Below, in pieces: positions 8,788-17,759 of a DNA stretch of 64,000 bases. Source of the stretch: Nocardioides lacusdianchii (lineage in GTDB: Bacteria > Actinomycetota > Actinomycetes > Propionibacteriales > Nocardioidaceae); the NCBI RefSeq assembly GCF_020102855.1, contig NZ_JADHZD010000003.1, positions 124,001 through 188,000 on the forward strand. The letters are read 5' to 3'. A model generated the notes under the pieces. That model had not been told where the DNA came from. It was given only the letters and a program-made list of their open reading frames with translations, and searched no databases. A program made the translations under genes and the position numbers. Position 1 is the first letter of the stretch. Each line of letters begins with the position of its first letter.

Positions 8788-9566
8788 CCGGGCCCCGCCT
8801 CGGCCGCGCACCCGCGGTCCTGCTCGTCCCCGCCGTGGTGGGCGTCGCGCTGCTCGTCGTACCGCTCGCCACCCTCGTCCTGGCCACCCCGTGGCGCACC
8901 CTGCCCGAGCACCTCGGCTCGCAGGTGGTGCGCGAGGCGCTGGCGATCACCGCGCTCAGCAGCCTGCTGACCGTGGTGGCCTGCGTCCTGCTCGGCACCC
9001 CCCTGGCCTGGCTGCTCGCCCGCGTCGACTTCCGCGGCCGGCGCGTCGTGCGCGCCCTCGTGCTCGTCCCCCTGGTCCTGCCGCCCGTCGTGGCGGGCGT
9101 CGCGCTCGTCACCGCGCTGGGGCGCAGCGGGCTCGTCGGGCAGCACCTGCCCTTCACGCTCCCCTACACGACCTCCGGCGTGGTGGTCGCCCACACCTTC
9201 GTGTCGCTCCCCTTCTACGTCCTCGCCGTCGAGGGGGCGCTGCGCACCCACGGGGCGTCGTACGACGTCGTGGCCGCGACACTGGGCGCCGACCGGTGGA
9301 CCGCCTTCCGCCGCGTCACCCTGCCGCTCGCGCTGCCCGGGGTGCTCGCGGGCAGTGCGCTGGCCTGGGCGCGCAGCCTCGGCGAGTTCGGCGCGACGAT
9401 CACCTTCGCAGGCAACTACCCCGGCACCACCCAGACGATGCCGAGCCTGATCTACGTCGCGCTCAACTCCGACCCGACCGTCGCGCGCACCCTCAGCCTG
9501 ATCCTGCTGGTGCTGTCGGTCGGCGTGCTGGTGCTGCTGCGCGAGCGCTGGGCGGTGGGCCGGTGA
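8784..9566 (+). CDS. modB: Molybdate ABC transporter permease
   Basis: A 260-residue inner-membrane subunit of the molybdate importer with five to six transmembrane helices. The CysTW/ModB-type EAA loop is visible as DVVAATLGADRWTAFRRVTLPLALPGVLAGSALAWARSLGEFGATITFAG (seen as short motifs AATLGA, LPLALPG and LGEFGA). It starts with GTGA overlapping the end of modA and ends with GTGATC overlapping modC, so the three transporter genes are translationally coupled. Confidence 0.95.
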   Translation: MTGPRLGRAPAVLLVPAVVGVALLVVPLATLVLATPWRTLPEHLGSQVVREALAITALSSLLTVVACVLLGTPLAWLLARVDFRGRRVVRALVLVPLVLPPVVAGVALVTALGRSGLVGQHLPFTLPYTTSGVVVAHTFVSLPFYVLAVEGALRTHGASYDVVAATLGADRWTAFRRVTLPLALPGVLAGSALAWARSLGEFGATITFAGNYPGTTQTMPSLIYVALNSDPTVARTLSLILLVLSVGVLVLLRERWAVGR

Positions 9567-10516
9567 TCCACGTCGGGGTCGACCTCCCGGGAAGGGTGTC
9601 CGCCGACGTCAGCGCCGCAGCCGGCGAGGTGCTGGTGGTCATCGGACCCAACGGCGCCGGCAAGTCGACGCTGCTGCGCGCGATCGCCGGCCTCGAGCCC
9701 GGGCGGGTCCGGGTCGGGGACGAGGACTGGACCGACCGCGCGGTCCCCCGCCGCCGGGTCGGCTACGTCTTCCAGGACCAGAGCCTCTTCCCGCACCTGT
9801 CCGCCCTCGACAACGTCGCCTTCGGACCGCGGGCCCGCGGGCTCGGCCGGCGCGAGGCCGACGCCACCGCCCGTGCGTGGCTGGAGCGCTTCGGGATCGC
9901 CGACCTCGCCGGCCGCAGGCCACGCGAGCTCTCCGGCGGCCAGGCGCAGCGCGTGGCCATCGCCCGAGCGCTCGCCACCGACCCCGACGTGCTGCTCCTC
10001 GACGAACCCTTCACGGGCCTCGACGTCTCCGCCCAGATGGCGCTGCGCAACGAGCTGGGCAAGCACCTGCGCGACTTCACCGGCGTCACCCTGCTCGTCA
10101 CCCACGACGCGATCGACGCGGTCACCCTGGCCGACCGGGTGCTCGTGCTCGACGAGGGCCGGGTGGCCCAGGTCGGTCCCCCGGCCGAGGTCGCCGCCGA
10201 GCCGCGTACGCCCCACGTCGCGCGCCTGGTCGGACTCAACCTCGTCCCGGACGGCGACGAGCTGATCGCCTTCACCCCCGACGCGGTCACGGTGTCGCTG
10301 ACCGAGCCGGAGGGGTCGTCGCGGCTGCGCTGGCGCGGCCCGGTCGCCACCCTCGCGCCGCACGGCGACGCCGTACGCCTGCTGGTGCACGCCTCTCCCG
10401 ACCTGCTCGCCGACCTCACACCGGCCGCGGCCGCGGAGCTCGGGCTCGCGCCCGGCCGCGACGTGTGGCTGTCGGCCAAGGCGACGGCGGTGAGCCGCTA
10501 CGGAGCCCGTGCCTGA
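9563..10516 (+). CDS. modC: Molybdate ABC transporter ATP-binding protein
   Basis: A 317-residue ATPase subunit driving molybdate uptake. Walker A is GPNGAGKST (about 33-41), the Q-loop is YVFQDQSLFPHL, the signature is LSGGQAQRVAIARAL, Walker B is LLLDEPFTGLD and the switch His follows in LLVTHD. The C-terminal part (about 225-317) is a Mop/TOBE-like extension ending LSAKATAVSRYG. GTG at 9563 overlaps the modB stop by 4 bases. The gene ends 30 bases before glpX, which has its own promoter. Confidence 0.95.
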   Translation: MIHVGVDLPGRVSADVSAAAGEVLVVIGPNGAGKSTLLRAIAGLEPGRVRVGDEDWTDRAVPRRRVGYVFQDQSLFPHLSALDNVAFGPRARGLGRREADATARAWLERFGIADLAGRRPRELSGGQAQRVAIARALATDPDVLLLDEPFTGLDVSAQMALRNELGKHLRDFTGVTLLVTHDAIDAVTLADRVLVLDEGRVAQVGPPAEVAAEPRTPHVARLVGLNLVPDGDELIAFTPDAVTVSLTEPEGSSRLRWRGPVATLAPHGDAVRLLVHASPDLLADLTPAAAAELGLAPGRDVWLSAKATAVSRYGARA

Positions 10517-10533
10517 GCGCCGCGAGCGGTCGA

Positions 10534-10539
10534 TAACAT
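10534..10539 (+). promoter_or_regulatory. -10 element deciding the glpX start
   Basis: TAACAT fits TAnnnT and ends 7 bases before the ATG at 10547. A nearer in-frame ATG at 10538 overlaps the hexamer itself and could not be translated from this promoter, so the second ATG is preferred. Confidence 0.5.
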
Positions 10540-10546
10540 GCGCGCC

Positions 10547-11551
10547 ATGAGCCCCTCTGCAGGCAAGCCCGACCGCAACCTCGCCCTCGAGCTGGTGCGG
10601 GTCACCGAGGCGGCCGCCATGGCCGCGGGCCGCTGGGTGGGTCGCGGCGACAAGAACGACGCCGACGGCGTGGCGGTCGAGGCGATGCGCGAGATGATCT
10701 CGACGATCGGCATGCGCGGCACCGTCGTGATCGGCGAGGGCGAGAAGGACAACGCCCCGATGCTCTTCAACGGCGAGGAGGTCGGCGACGGCACCGGCCC
10801 CGAGTGCGACGTCGCGGTCGACCCGATCGACGGCACCACGCTGACCGCCAAGGGCATGAACAACGCCATCGCGGTGCTCGCGGTGTCGCCGCGCGGCACG
10901 ATGTACGACCCCAGCGCGGTCTTCTACATGGACAAGCTGGTCACCGGGCCCGAGGCCGCGGACGTCGTCGACATCCGCCTGCCGGTGAAGGAGAACATCG
11001 CCCGCGTGGCGAAGGCCAAGGGCCTGTCGATCCACGACGTCACCGTCGTGCTGCTCGACCGCCCGCGCCACGCCCGGCTGGTGGAGGACATCCGCGAGAC
11101 CGGTGCGCGCATCAAGTACATCACCGACGGCGACGTGGCCGGCGCGATCATGGCAGCCCGCCCCGACACCGGCGTCGACCTGATGCTCGGCGTCGGTGGC
11201 ACCCCGGAGGGCATCATCGCGGCCTGCGCGATGAAGTGCATCGGCGGCAAGATCCAGGGCAAGCTCTGGCCGCAGGACGACGACGAACGCCAGCGCGCGC
11301 TGGACGCCGGGCACAACCTCGACGCCGACTTCGTGCTGGGCACCGACGACCTCGTGACCGGGGACGACGCCTTCTTCGTGGCCACCGGCATCACCGACGG
11401 CGAGCTGATGCGCGGCGTGCGCTACCGCGGCGAGGGCGTCACGACGCACTCGCTGGTGATGCGCTCGCGCAGCGGGACGGTGCGCGAGATCACCGCGGAG
11501 CACCGGCTCTCGAAGCTACGCGATCTCTCCACGATCGACTTCGACAACTGA
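10547..11551 (+). CDS. glpX: Class II fructose-1,6-bisphosphatase
   Basis: Hydrolyses fructose 1,6-bisphosphate to fructose 6-phosphate in gluconeogenesis; the GlpX type is the usual and often only FBPase of actinobacteria. The 334-residue protein has [15 protein letters not shown], the metal site [11 protein letters not shown] and the DPIDGTT motif, then GVGGTPEG and the C-terminal HSLVMRS region. Start choice rests on the TAACAT -10 hexamer. The 3' end overlaps the convergent esterase by 36 bases. Its product pool links the sugar-uptake clusters downstream with gluconeogenesis. Confidence 0.97.
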   Translation: MSPSAGKPDRNLALELVRVTEAAAMAAGRWVGRGDKNDADGVAVEAMREMISTIGMRGTVVIGEGEKDNAPMLFNGEEVGDGTGPECDVAVDPIDGTTLTAKGMNNAIAVLAVSPRGTMYDPSAVFYMDKLVTGPEAADVVDIRLPVKENIARVAKAKGLSIHDVTVVLLDRPRHARLVEDIRETGARIKYITDGDVAGAIMAARPDTGVDLMLGVGGTPEGIIAACAMKCIGGKIQGKLWPQDDDERQRALDAGHNLDADFVLGTDDLVTGDDAFFVATGITDGELMRGVRYRGEGVTTHSLVMRSRSGTVREITAEHRLSKLRDLSTIDFDN

Positions 11552-12349
11552 CGGCGCGCTGACCGGTCGCAGCGCGACCGCGACCGCGGCGATCACCACC
11601 GGGTCGAAGGCCATCCCCACGTGGGACGAGCGCACCTCGACCGCGACGGCCGCGGGGTCGACGCACGCGCGCCAGTCGACGATGCCGTCGCGGCGCGAGA
11701 AGATCGCGGTGAAGTCGACGTCGGCCCCCAGCACCGCGCGCGCCTGCTCGAAGCTCTCCTGAGCGCAGTGGCCGGCGACGCAGTCCTCGGCCATCAGGTT
11801 GCGCAGGCCGGCGCGGTTGAGCCGCACCAGGAGGTCGACGCTCCGCGCCAGCGACGCGTGGTGCGCGCCGGGAGCGAGCATCGGGCTGCCCATGGTCACG
11901 ATCCCGGACACGAGGTCGGGGCGCCGGGCCGCGACGCCGCGCGCGAGCATGCCGCCGAGGCTGTGGCCCACGACGCGCACGCGCGAGCCACGGCGCTGGG
12001 AGATCTCCTCCAGCCGCTCCTCGAGCTGGGCCGCGGCCGCCAGGGTGCACCCCACGTTGGCGCGGATGTCGGCGCGGTAGGTGCGGAAGCCTGCGTGGCG
12101 CAGGGTGCGGCTCATCGGCGCGAGCGAGGAGTCGCCGGCCAGGAACCCCGGGACCAGCAGCACCGGCTCGCCGACGCGCACCGGGCGCGAGCCGTAGGGC
12201 GTACGACGCCGGGCGCCGCGGGTCGTGAGGGCCTGGACGGCGTAGCGCGAGGCCTCGGTGACCAGCGATCCCTCGCGCAGCACCGCTGCCACCGACGGCT
12301 GGGAGAAGCCTTCCGGTGTCAGGAACGACGCCACTGTGCGCTGGGTCAC
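11516..12349 (-). CDS. Alpha/beta hydrolase, triacylglycerol lipase-like
   Basis: A 277-residue alpha/beta hydrolase. Visible are the oxyanion-side strand [19 protein letters not shown], the nucleophile elbow GHSLGG ([13 protein letters not shown]) and a late His in SSHVGM that could complete the triad; an acidic residue is likely in [10 protein letters not shown]. No signal peptide. GTG at 12349 was chosen because TAGGTT sits 8 bases upstream on the minus strand; an ATG two codons earlier is too close to that hexamer. Substrate unknown; the family covers lipases and esterases. The last 36 bases overlap glpX in convergent orientation. Confidence 0.78.
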   Translation of the reverse strand: MTQRTVASFLTPEGFSQPSVAAVLREGSLVTEASRYAVQALTTRGARRRTPYGSRPVRVGEPVLLVPGFLAGDSSLAPMSRTLRHAGFRTYRADIRANVGCTLAAAAQLEERLEEISQRRGSRVRVVGHSLGGMLARGVAARRPDLVSGIVTMGSPMLAPGAHHASLARSVDLLVRLNRAGLRNLMAEDCVAGHCAQESFEQARAVLGADVDFTAIFSRRDGIVDWRACVDPAAVAVEVRSSHVGMAFDPVVIAAVAVALRPVSAPSVVEVDRGEIA

Positions 12350-12440
12350 AATCATCGAACCTAGCCCAGACCCCGCAAGGAATGGGGGACGTGGGTCACT
12401 CTTCCCCCTGTTGGGGTGATGCGTCGTGTTCACTGGAGGC

Positions 12441-13364
12441 ATGTCACCGCGTCGCCCCAGCACCGAGGATCCTTCCGTCTCGGCGGAGCTGTTCGCCCCC
12501 GTCGGCACCGAGGTCGAGCTGTGCTACCAGACCTTCGGCGACCCCGACGGCGAGCCGCTGCTGCTCGTGATGGGCCTCAGCGGGCCGATGACGTGGTGGG
12601 ACGAGGTCTTCTGCGCCCACCTCGCCGCGGCCGGCTTCCACGTGGTGCGCTACGACAACCGCGACACCGGCCGCTCGTCGCGGATCAACGCCCCGGCCCG
12701 CCCGGACCAGCTGGTGAAGGCATTCGCCACCGGCCGGGCGACCACGCCGTACACGATGTCGGACCTGGCCGGCGACGCCGTCGCGCTGCTCGACCACCTC
12801 GGGCTGGAGTCCGCGCACCTCGTGGGCGTGTCGATGGGCGGGATGATCGCCCAGACCGTCGCCATCGAGCACACCGCCCGGGTGCGGTCGCTGACGAGCA
12901 TCAGCTCCACGACGGGCCGCCGCACGGTCGGCTGGCAGCACCCCTCGCTCCTGCCGCGGCTCATCGCTCCCCGCAAGGCAGGACGCGACGCCTACGTCGA
13001 GAGCAGCCTGGTCATGTGGTCGCTGATCGGCTCCGCCGCCTACGCGTCCGACCCCGACGTGCTCCGCACCCGCGCCGAGGCCACCTTCGACCGCGGCGTC
13101 AGCGCCAGCGGCGCGGTGCGCCAGATGCTCGCGATCCTGACCCAGGACGACCGCACCCCGCGGCTGCGCAGCCTGCGGGTGCCGGCCCTGGTCATCCACG
13201 GGACGGCCGACAAGATGGTCCACGTCAGCGGTGGCCGTTCCACCGCCTCCGCGATCCCCGGAGCCGAGCTGCTGCTGGTCGACGGCATGGGCCACGACCT
13301 GCCGGCGGAGCTGTTCGAAACGTTCGTCGAGGCGATCGCGCGGACGGCCGACCGGGCGTCCTGA
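12441..13364 (+). CDS. Alpha/beta hydrolase
   Basis: A 307-residue alpha/beta hydrolase fold protein with LLLVMGLSGPMTWWDE, the acidic YDNRDTGRSS segment, the nucleophile elbow GVSMGGMIAQ, ALVIHGTADKMVH and a catalytic His in DGMGHDLP. Actinobacteria carry many paralogs of this type, often without assigned substrate. ATG at 12441 is used; GTG at 12426 is in frame and the purine run TGGAGG lies one base before the ATG, so the true start may be the GTG. It is divergent from the lipase-like gene. Confidence 0.8.
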   Translation: MSPRRPSTEDPSVSAELFAPVGTEVELCYQTFGDPDGEPLLLVMGLSGPMTWWDEVFCAHLAAAGFHVVRYDNRDTGRSSRINAPARPDQLVKAFATGRATTPYTMSDLAGDAVALLDHLGLESAHLVGVSMGGMIAQTVAIEHTARVRSLTSISSTTGRRTVGWQHPSLLPRLIAPRKAGRDAYVESSLVMWSLIGSAAYASDPDVLRTRAEATFDRGVSASGAVRQMLAILTQDDRTPRLRSLRVPALVIHGTADKMVHVSGGRSTASAIPGAELLLVDGMGHDLPAELFETFVEAIARTADRAS

Positions 13365-13372
13365 CCCTCGAG

Positions 13373-13454
13373 GGATCCCCGGACATCCGGGGATCCTGGA
13401 GGTTCCAGTGCGAAGTTTCGGGGGCGAGGCTTCAGTTTCCCCGGATATCCGGGG
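13373..13454. repeat. Pair of related palindromes between hydrolase and galK
   Basis: GGATCCCCGGA (13373-13383) and TCCGGGGATCC (13386-13396) are perfect 11-base arms around CA. A second palindrome TCCCCGGATATCCGGGGA (13438-13455) lies 62 bases further. Both share the core CCCCGGAYATCCGGGG. The second copy is inside galK and codes for its last residues SPDIRG. The pair looks like a REP-type dispersed unit that may double as the terminator of the two convergent genes. Confidence 0.6.
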
Positions 13455-14544
13455 AGAGCGACCGCGCCCCGGCCGCCGGCGCCGCGGTGAACAGCGCCGG
13501 CTCGCCGAAGCCGGCCTCGGCGAAGGCACGGCGTACGCCGTCAGCGGCCGCGTCGAGGAGCGTGTCGGGCACCAGGCCGATCACGCAGCCGCCGAACCCG
13601 CCGCCGGTCATCCGGGCGCCGAGCGCCCCCGACTCGTGGAGGGCGTCGACGGCCGTGTCGACCTCGGGCACGGTGATGCGGAAGTCGTCGCGCATCGAGA
13701 CGTGGGAGGCGCTCAGCAGAGGGCCGAGGTCCTCCACCCGGCCCTCGCGCAGCACCTCGACTGCCGCGAGGACGCGGTCGTCCTCCGTCACCACGTGGCG
13801 CACGAAGCGACGCAGCTCGTCGTCGTTCAGCTCGGCCAGCGCGGCGTCGAGGTCGGCGGCGGTCACGTCGCGCAGCGCCGGCACGCCGAGGCGGCGCGCG
13901 GCCTCCTCGCAGCCGTCGCGGCGCGCGGCGTACTCCCCGTCGGCGTGGCGGTGAGGCGCCCGGGTGTCGACGACCAGCACGGCGAGCCCGGAGGCCGCGG
14001 GGTCGAAGGGCACGGCCTGCGAGGTGAGGTCGCGCATGTCGCAGAAGAGCACGTGACCGGCCTCCCCGCGCAGGCTGGCGAGCTGGTCCATCCCGCCGGT
14101 GGGAGCGCCGACGGCGTCGTTCTCGACCCGCCGGCTCAGGGCCAGCCGGCCGTCGGGGCCGAGGTCGAGCGCTAGGTGGTCGTCGAGCGCGCACACGACC
14201 GAGCAGACCAGCGCCGCCGACGACGACAGACCGGCACCGGTCGGGACGTCGGAGTCGACATCGATGCGCAGCGGCGGGACGACCACGCCGTCGTCGTGGA
14301 GCAGCCACAGCGCACCCAGGACGTACGCCGCCCAGTCCGGCACGGACTCCCGGTCAGCCAGGCCGGAGGGGCGCACGACCACGTCGCCCGGAGCCTGTGC
14401 GGAGGAGACCGCCCAGCCGTCGGGCGCGTCGGTGACCGTGGCGGTGCAGCCGGCCTCCAGGGCGAAGGGCAGGACGAAGCCGTCGTTGTAGTCGGTGTGC
14501 TCACCGATGAGGTTGATGCGTCCGGGCGCGATCCAGCGACTCAC
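13432..14544 (-). CDS. galK: Galactokinase
   Basis: Phosphorylates galactose at C1 as the first Leloir step. The 370-residue GHMP kinase has the GalK signature GRINLIGEHTDYNDGFVLP near the N-terminus (about 5-23), the ATP-binding GAGLSSSAALV, and MTGGGFGGCVIG near the C-terminus. GTG at 14544 was chosen because GGAAGGA precedes it at normal distance and the signature begins five residues later. The final residues SPDIRGN are encoded by a palindromic repeat. It is divergent from the first sugar importer and would process galactose released by the GH42 and GH36 enzymes at the right end. Confidence 0.95.
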   Translation of the reverse strand: MSRWIAPGRINLIGEHTDYNDGFVLPFALEAGCTATVTDAPDGWAVSSAQAPGDVVVRPSGLADRESVPDWAAYVLGALWLLHDDGVVVPPLRIDVDSDVPTGAGLSSSAALVCSVVCALDDHLALDLGPDGRLALSRRVENDAVGAPTGGMDQLASLRGEAGHVLFCDMRDLTSQAVPFDPAASGLAVLVVDTRAPHRHADGEYAARRDGCEEAARRLGVPALRDVTAADLDAALAELNDDELRRFVRHVVTEDDRVLAAVEVLREGRVEDLGPLLSASHVSMRDDFRITVPEVDTAVDALHESGALGARMTGGGFGGCVIGLVPDTLLDAAADGVRRAFAEAGFGEPALFTAAPAAGARSLSPDIRGN

Positions 14545-14586
14545 GACAGGTCCTTCCGGGGGCTCATGCGAAGGGCGGTGGTGCGG

Positions 14587-14632
14587 TTGCCAAACACTAG
14601 CGCCAGCCGCTAGACCAGTGACCGGAGTCACT
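14587..14632. promoter_or_regulatory. Divergent galK / sugar importer control region with palindrome and CRP-like site
   Basis: Plus strand: TTGCCA (14587-14592), 18-base spacer, TAGACC (14611-14616). Minus strand: TAGTGT (14594-14599) as a -10 toward galK. The palindrome CTAGCG-N5-CGCTAG (14597-14613) overlaps both -10 elements, as a repressor site would. AGTGAC-N4-GTCACT (14617-14632) contains GTGA-N6-TCAC, the CRP/GlxR core. The importer gene has its own ribosome binding site GAGGAGGA (14636-14643). Confidence 0.5.
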
Positions 14633-14646
14633 CATGAGGAGGACGC

Positions 14647-15948
14647 ATGGCATCCCGATCCACGACCCGCACACGAGGTCGACCAGGAGCGAGGCGGATC
14701 GGAGGGTCGATGGCCGCGCTCGCGCTCGCGAGCAGCCTGCTCGCCGCGTGCGGCGGCGACAGCGGCACGCCCGAGCTGGTCTGGTACATCAACCCGGACA
14801 GCGGAGGGCAGGACGCGGTCGCCGAGAAGTGCTCGACCGACGACTACACGATCTCCACGCAGGTGCTGCCCCAGGACGCCGGCCAGCAGCGCATCCAGCT
14901 GGCCCGTCGCCTCGCGGCCAAGGACCCCGAGATCGACCTGATGTCGCTCGACCCGCCCTTCACCGCGGAGTTCGCCGACGCCGGCTTCCTCGCCGAGGTG
15001 CCGCAGGACGCACGTGAGCAGCTCGAGCAGCAGGGCACCTTCCAGGGCGCCCTCGACGCCGCCACCTGGAACGACAAGCTCGTGGTCTTCCCGTTCTGGT
15101 CCAACACGCAGGTCCTCTGGTACCGCAAGTCCTTCGTGGAGAAGGCCGGCATCGACATGTCGCAGCCCGTCACGTGGGACCAGATCATCGACGCCGCCAG
15201 CGAGAACGGCGGCAAGATCGGCGTGCAGGCCAACAAGTACGAGGGCTACGTCGTGTGGATCAACGCGCTCGTCGAGGGCGCGGGCGGCACGATCCTGGAG
15301 AACCCCGAGGAGGGCGTCGACGCCGAGATCACCCTCGGCGACGAGGCCGGCCAGAAGGCGGCGGGCATCATCGAGAAGCTCGCCTCCTCCGAGGCGGCCC
15401 CGGCCGACCTGAGCGTGTCCAACGAGGGCACCGCCGGCTCGACCTTCGGCTCCGACCAGGGCTCGTTCCTGGTCAACTGGACCTACATCTTCAAGAACTA
15501 CGACGAGACCGCCCCGGACGTGGCCAAGGACATCGGCTACACCCGTTACCCGCAGACGGTCGAGGGCGAGGAGTCCCGCCCGCCCTACGGTGGCATCGGG
15601 ATCGGCGTCAGCGCCTACTCCGACGACCAGGAGCTCGCCCTCGAGGCGGCCCAGTGCCTGGTCGACCCGGAGAGCCAGGGCATCAACGCCGACCTGACCG
15701 GCAACATGCCGGCCAGCACGGAGGGCTACGAGTACGAGGCCCTCCAGGAGACGTTCCCGGCGGACCTGCTCGAGCTCTTCCAGACGAGCGTCGACGCGGC
15801 CGCGCCGCGCACCGTGACGCCCTACTGGAGCGACGTGTCGGGCTCCATCCAGAACATCTGGCACCCGCCGCGGTCCGTCGACGACGAGACCCCCGAGCGG
15901 TCGACCACGTTCATCGAGGACGTACTGAAGGGGGGTGACCTGCTGTGA
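14647..15948 (+). CDS. Sugar ABC transporter substrate-binding lipoprotein, LpqY/ThuE-like
   Basis: A 433-residue extracellular binding lipoprotein. It has a twin-Arg-poor signal with lipobox SLLAAC (Cys about 35), then ELVWYINPDSGGQ, VFPFWSNTQVLWYRKSF, GWINAL-type VVWINALVEGAGG and a TPYWSDVSGSIQNIWHPP end. The family (carbohydrate uptake CUT1) and the following MalF, MalG and ATPase genes show sugar import; the resemblance to LpqY-SugABC suggests trehalose or another alpha-disaccharide, but ligand identity is inference. Strong ribosome binding site upstream. First gene of a four-gene operon. Confidence 0.88.
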   Translation: MASRSTTRTRGRPGARRIGGSMAALALASSLLAACGGDSGTPELVWYINPDSGGQDAVAEKCSTDDYTISTQVLPQDAGQQRIQLARRLAAKDPEIDLMSLDPPFTAEFADAGFLAEVPQDAREQLEQQGTFQGALDAATWNDKLVVFPFWSNTQVLWYRKSFVEKAGIDMSQPVTWDQIIDAASENGGKIGVQANKYEGYVVWINALVEGAGGTILENPEEGVDAEITLGDEAGQKAAGIIEKLASSEAAPADLSVSNEGTAGSTFGSDQGSFLVNWTYIFKNYDETAPDVAKDIGYTRYPQTVEGEESRPPYGGIGIGVSAYSDDQELALEAAQCLVDPESQGINADLTGNMPASTEGYEYEALQETFPADLLELFQTSVDAAAPRTVTPYWSDVSGSIQNIWHPPRSVDDETPERSTTFIEDVLKGGDLL

Positions 15949-16910
15949 GCACCGCCGTGGCACCCGAGACCGAGAAGTCCGGCAAGGACCACCGCAAGGG
16001 CAGCAAGCCGGTGGTCAGCGACCGCACGTCGGCGGAGAACCGGCTCGGGCTCAAGCTCGTCGCGCCGGCCGTCGTGCTCATGCTGCTCGTCACCGCCTAC
16101 CCGATGCTGCAGGCGCTCTACCTGTCGCTGTTCCGCTACCGGCTCACCGCGCCGGACGACCGGGCGTTCGTGGGCGTCGACAACTACCTCACGATCCTCA
16201 GCGACGACCAGTTCTGGCTCAGCACCGGCACCACGGTGCTGATCATGGTCGTCACCGTGGCCGTCGAGCTCGTCATCGGCTTCGCGTTCGCGATGGTGAT
16301 GCACCGCATCGTCTTCGCCCGCGGGCTCATGCGGACCTCGATCCTCATCCCCTACGGCATCATCACGGTCGTCTCGGCCTTCGCCTGGCAGTTCGCGTTC
16401 TCGCTCAACAACGGTTTCGTCAACGCGTGGTTCAGCTGGCTGCCGTGGATCGCCGAGGACACCAACTGGTTCGGTGACTACTGGCACGCGATGTTCGCGA
16501 TCATGGTCTCGGAGATCTGGAAGACCACGCCGTTCATGGCGCTGCTGCTGCTGGCCGGGCTGGCGCAGGTCAGCGAGGACATGCTCGAGGCCGCCAAGGT
16601 CGACGGCGCCACCTGGTGGCAGCGGCTGACCAAGGTGATCCTGCCCAACATGCGCGCGGCGATCATGGTGGCGGTGCTCTTCCGTGCCCTCGACGCCTAC
16701 CGCATCTTCGACAACATCTTCGTGATGACCAAGGGCGCGGAGGGGACGCAGTCGATCTCGTTCCTCACCTACCGCCAGGTCATCGAGCAGATGCAGCTGG
16801 GCCTCGGCTCGGCGATGTCGGTGCTGCTGTTCCTGTCCGTGCTGCTCCTGGCATGGCTGATCGTGAAGCTGTTCCGGGTCGACCTGGCCCAGGCGAGGGG
16901 TGAGGGCTGA
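15945..16910 (+). CDS. Sugar ABC transporter permease, MalF/SugA type
   Basis: A 321-residue permease with six transmembrane helices; the first begins near residue 35 (LKLVAPAVVLMLLVTAYPMLQALYLSLF). The coupling EAA loop is EAAKVDGATWWQRLTKVILP (about 210-229). The start GTGA overlaps the stop of the binding protein. Partner of the permease that follows with a one-base overlap; together they form the channel of the first CUT1 importer. Confidence 0.92.
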   Translation: MSTAVAPETEKSGKDHRKGSKPVVSDRTSAENRLGLKLVAPAVVLMLLVTAYPMLQALYLSLFRYRLTAPDDRAFVGVDNYLTILSDDQFWLSTGTTVLIMVVTVAVELVIGFAFAMVMHRIVFARGLMRTSILIPYGIITVVSAFAWQFAFSLNNGFVNAWFSWLPWIAEDTNWFGDYWHAMFAIMVSEIWKTTPFMALLLLAGLAQVSEDMLEAAKVDGATWWQRLTKVILPNMRAAIMVAVLFRALDAYRIFDNIFVMTKGAEGTQSISFLTYRQVIEQMQLGLGSAMSVLLFLSVLLLAWLIVKLFRVDLAQARGEG

Positions 16911-17752
16911 TGGCAGGCAACACGAGCGGCAAGACCGCTGTCGGCACCTGGATCGGGTTCGCCCTGATCATGCTGTGGTGCCTGTTCCCGGTGGCGTGGA
17001 TCATCTCGCTGTCCTTCAAGTCCGAGGGCGAGACGGCCGCGGGCAGCGCGCAGTTCCTGCCCAAGGAGCCGACCTTCGACAACTACAAGGCGATCATCGA
17101 CAACCCCGACTTCACCCGGGCGCTGATCAACTCGTTCGGCATCTCGCTGATCGCGACGCTGCTGTCGGTCATCTTCGCCACGCTGGCGGCGTACGCCATC
17201 GCCCGCCTGGAGTTCAAGGGCAAGCGCCTGGTGCTCTCCCTCGCCCTCGCGATCGCGATGTTCCCGGTCGTGGCGCTGGTGGGTCCGCTCTTCGACATGT
17301 GGACCACGTTCGGGCTCTTCAACACCTGGCCCGGCCTGGTCATCCCCTACATGTCGTTCACGCTGCCGCTGGCGATCTGGACCCTCTCCGCCTTCTTCCG
17401 CGAGATCCCGTGGGAGATGGAGCAGGCCGCCCAGGTCGACGGCGCCACGTCGTGGCAGGCCTTCCGCAAGGTCATCGTCCCGCTCGCCGCACCCGGCGTC
17501 TTCACCGCGGCGATCCTGACCTTCTTCTTCGCGTGGAACGAGTTCGTCCTCGCGATCTCGCTCACCTCCACCACGTCCTCGCGGACGGTGCCGGCACAGA
17601 TGTCGTTCTTCGTCGGACCCGACCCGTTCAACCCGCCGTACGCGCAGCTCGCGACGGCGTCGGTCATCGTCACACTGCCGGTGATCGTCATCGTCCTGCT
17701 GTTCCAGCGCAAGATCGTCGCCGGCCTCACCTCCGGCGCAGTGAAGGGGTGA
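16910..17752 (+). CDS. Sugar ABC transporter permease, MalG/SugB type
   Basis: A 280-residue permease with six helices and the MalG-type EAA motif QAAQVDGATSWQAFRKVIVP (about 165-184), then FFFAWNEFVLAI and the usual VAGLTSGAVKG C-terminus of this family. ATG at 16910 overlaps the preceding stop by one base (TGATG). Follows the MalF-type gene and is followed after seven bases by the ATPase, so all four subunits come from one message. Confidence 0.92.
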   Translation: MAGNTSGKTAVGTWIGFALIMLWCLFPVAWIISLSFKSEGETAAGSAQFLPKEPTFDNYKAIIDNPDFTRALINSFGISLIATLLSVIFATLAAYAIARLEFKGKRLVLSLALAIAMFPVVALVGPLFDMWTTFGLFNTWPGLVIPYMSFTLPLAIWTLSAFFREIPWEMEQAAQVDGATSWQAFRKVIVPLAAPGVFTAAILTFFFAWNEFVLAISLTSTTSSRTVPAQMSFFVGPDPFNPPYAQLATASVIVTLPVIVIVLLFQRKIVAGLTSGAVKG

Positions 17753-17759
17753 TCAGCTC

